Program-made: the position numbers and the translations under genes
In this document: positions 6,493 through 7,443 of the stretch, one piece after another
Layout of the letters: each line of letters opens with the position of its first letter
Numbering within the stretch: position 1 is the stretch's first letter
The notes under the pieces: generated by a model
The model's input: the letters and a program-made list of their open reading frames with translations, nothing else
What the model was told of the DNA's origin: nothing
Databases searched by the model: none
NCBI GenBank assembly: GCA_041671025.1
Contig: JBAZCI010000040.1
Span: 1 to 7,443 of the forward strand
Origin: JBAZCI01 sp041671025
Lineage (GTDB): Bacteria; Patescibacteriota; Patescibacteriia; UBA10025
Length of the DNA stretch: 7,443 nt
Direction of reading: 5' to 3'

Positions 6493-7083
6493 ATGAAAAC
6501 ATCCTCCGGCTTTATGGCACGTCTCCGTTCATTCGTTTCTTCGTACTATATTTTTGTAGTGATCGGTGTCATTGTGTGCATTCTTGGGCTCGGCTACGTA
6601 TTTGTTATCAGTCCCCAGCTTGCTCAATTGCAAAGTGACGGTCTTGACCGCAAAGAAACACGCCAACAAACGTTGGTAAGCCTTCAGGCAGAACTTGCGC
6701 AGCTACGTCAGGCAAAAGTTCAGTTTGACCAAATTACTGCAGAAGATATCAGACTGCTGGAGCACGTGTTGCCGACAGAACGTGATGTTCCTCAGCTCAT
6801 GGTTGATATTCCCCGTTTTGCAGAAAATCTTGGTCTGCGTCTCGGCGGCATTGATTTTACGGAATCCGCATTTGCGTCTCCTACCGGAACGCCAACAAAT
6901 ATTCGCCGCTTGAATATCGCTACTACGGTATCGGGCATTACGTCATATGATCGTTTGAAAACCTTTTTAGAAGCGGTACAGGAGAACGTACGTATTCTTG
7001 ATCTAACGTCTGTTTCCTATAGTCCGACGAATGATTCGTACGCCCTGGTGCTCATTACGTATTTCACTTCCTCAACCCCTTAA
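6493..7083 (+). CDS. pilO: Type IV pilus assembly protein PilO
   Basis: PilO is the bitopic partner of PilN in the alignment complex; its extracytoplasmic domain pairs with that of PilN and influences pilus extension. The 196-residue length is normal. After a short basic N-terminus there is one membrane span (about 18-39, YYIFVVIGVIVCILGLGYVF), a Gln/Leu-rich heptad-like coiled coil (about 42-80), and an alpha/beta domain to the end. The domain opens with the family pattern LLEHVLPTERDVPQLMVDI (88-106) and AENLGLRLGGIDF (110-122). The ATG lies four bases after the pilN stop. Upstream is only a purine run (AGAAAAGAAA), a weak ribosome site at best, so coupling to pilN translation is likely. 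Identification rests on topology, length, motif and position together. Confidence 0.88.
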   Translation: MKTSSGFMARLRSFVSSYYIFVVIGVIVCILGLGYVFVISPQLAQLQSDGLDRKETRQQTLVSLQAELAQLRQAKVQFDQITAEDIRLLEHVLPTERDVPQLMVDIPRFAENLGLRLGGIDFTESAFASPTGTPTNIRRLNIATTVSGITSYDRLKTFLEAVQENVRILDLTSVSYSPTNDSYALVLITYFTSSTP

Positions 7084-7088
7084 ACACT

Positions 7089-7443
7089 ATGCTTGTTCAG
7101 CGACGACTCAGTGACAAAAAACGAAATCTTCTCCTGCTTTTGCTGGGCGTCACTTTATTGATTGCGGCATGGTTCGGATGGACCCAATATTTTGCTCCGC
7201 AAGATGATACCACAACGGTAGGAGACTTGAGCGGAGTAGCTGGGGGTCAGAGAATTCCTTCCGTGCAGACGGATATTTTTCAGGATCGGCGTCTGCAGAC
7301 GCTTGATGAGAGCGGCAGAACGGAATTTACCCCGCAGACAGAAGTTACCGCTCAAAATGCACAGATCCCTCTGTCGCCAATTGACGTAGAAGTAAAAAAT
7401 CCCTCAACCGGGAAGCAGCTCATCGTCATCTGGAAACTCGCTG
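7089..7443 (+). CDS. Single-span membrane protein in the pilP position (3'-partial)
   Basis: The frame stays open from the ATG at 7089 to the window end (118 codons plus one base). A basic start (MLVQRRLSDKKR) precedes one membrane span (about 14-32, leucine-rich, then IAAWFGW), predicting N-terminus inside and the rest outside. There is no lipobox cysteine, unlike classical PilP lipoproteins. Outside lie DIFQDRRLQTLDESG and then IDVEVKNPSTGKQLIVIWKLA, which looks like the first strands of a fibronectin type III-like domain. It starts five bases after the pilO stop with no Shine-Dalgarno, and so belongs to the same operon. By position it could stand in for PilP, but sequence alone does not show that. 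Confidence 0.8.
   Translation, partial: MLVQRRLSDKKRNLLLLLLGVTLLIAAWFGWTQYFAPQDDTTTVGDLSGVAGGQRIPSVQTDIFQDRRLQTLDESGRTEFTPQTEVTAQNAQIPLSPIDVEVKNPSTGKQLIVIWKLA

Noticed and set aside
1..7443. Search for CRISPR arrays, tRNAs, insertion sequences or recombinase genes
   Set aside because: No regular spaced DNA repeats, cloverleaf patterns, terminal inverted repeats or transposase motifs were seen; the only tandem repeats are protein-level.

Overview
The window is a piece of a bacterial chromosome of roughly balanced base composition. It carries one very large surface-protein gene and the start of a type IV pilus assembly operon, all on the + strand and densely packed. The organism is most likely a member of the Patescibacteria (Candidate Phyla Radiation). 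Three things point there: the 'GWAW...GWISF' modules and the C-terminal 'PAEL..(x)DGR..ANPPPG' ending of the surface protein, which I associate with that group; a PilN with a long low-complexity cytoplasmic tail; and genes without recognisable Shine-Dalgarno sequences. All four visible stop codons are TAA and no in-frame TGA is needed, so there is no sign of the UGA-glycine code of Gracilibacteria or Absconditabacteria. I cannot place it more finely.

Layout. Positions 2-3703 hold the 3' part of a giant extracytoplasmic protein (1233 codons visible, true start upstream). It has an N-terminal beta-rich region, two GW modules, seven tandem blade-like repeats of about 53-68 residues, two more GW modules, and a long C-terminal beta-rich region. 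A 94-base spacer (3704-3797) follows, holding a hairpin and a strong extended -10 promoter placed so close to the next ATG that the pilM message should be leaderless or nearly so. Then come pilM (3798-4883), a pilN with a very long N-terminal extension (4893-6488), pilO (6493-7083), and the first 118 codons of a single-span membrane protein in the place where pilP would sit (7089 to the window end). The gaps are only 9, 4 and 5 bases, so these four look like one operon.

How they fit together. PilM is an actin-like cytoplasmic protein that binds the N-terminal tail of PilN. PilN and PilO are bitopic membrane proteins that pair through their extracytoplasmic domains, forming the alignment complex that couples the cytoplasmic motor ATPases (not in this window) to the growing pilus. 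The giant propeller protein may be secreted or carried by this pilus, loosely as PilY1 is in other bacteria; that link is inferred from position and architecture only.

The most unusual points are: a PilN with two NL(L/I)P PilM-docking motifs about 340 residues apart, joined by a proline-rich tail carrying three copies of an amphipathic basic motif; a seven-repeat probable propeller whose connecting loops alternate between Asp-type and paired-Cys type in the order D-C-C-D-C-C-D; and the leaderless promoter arrangement.
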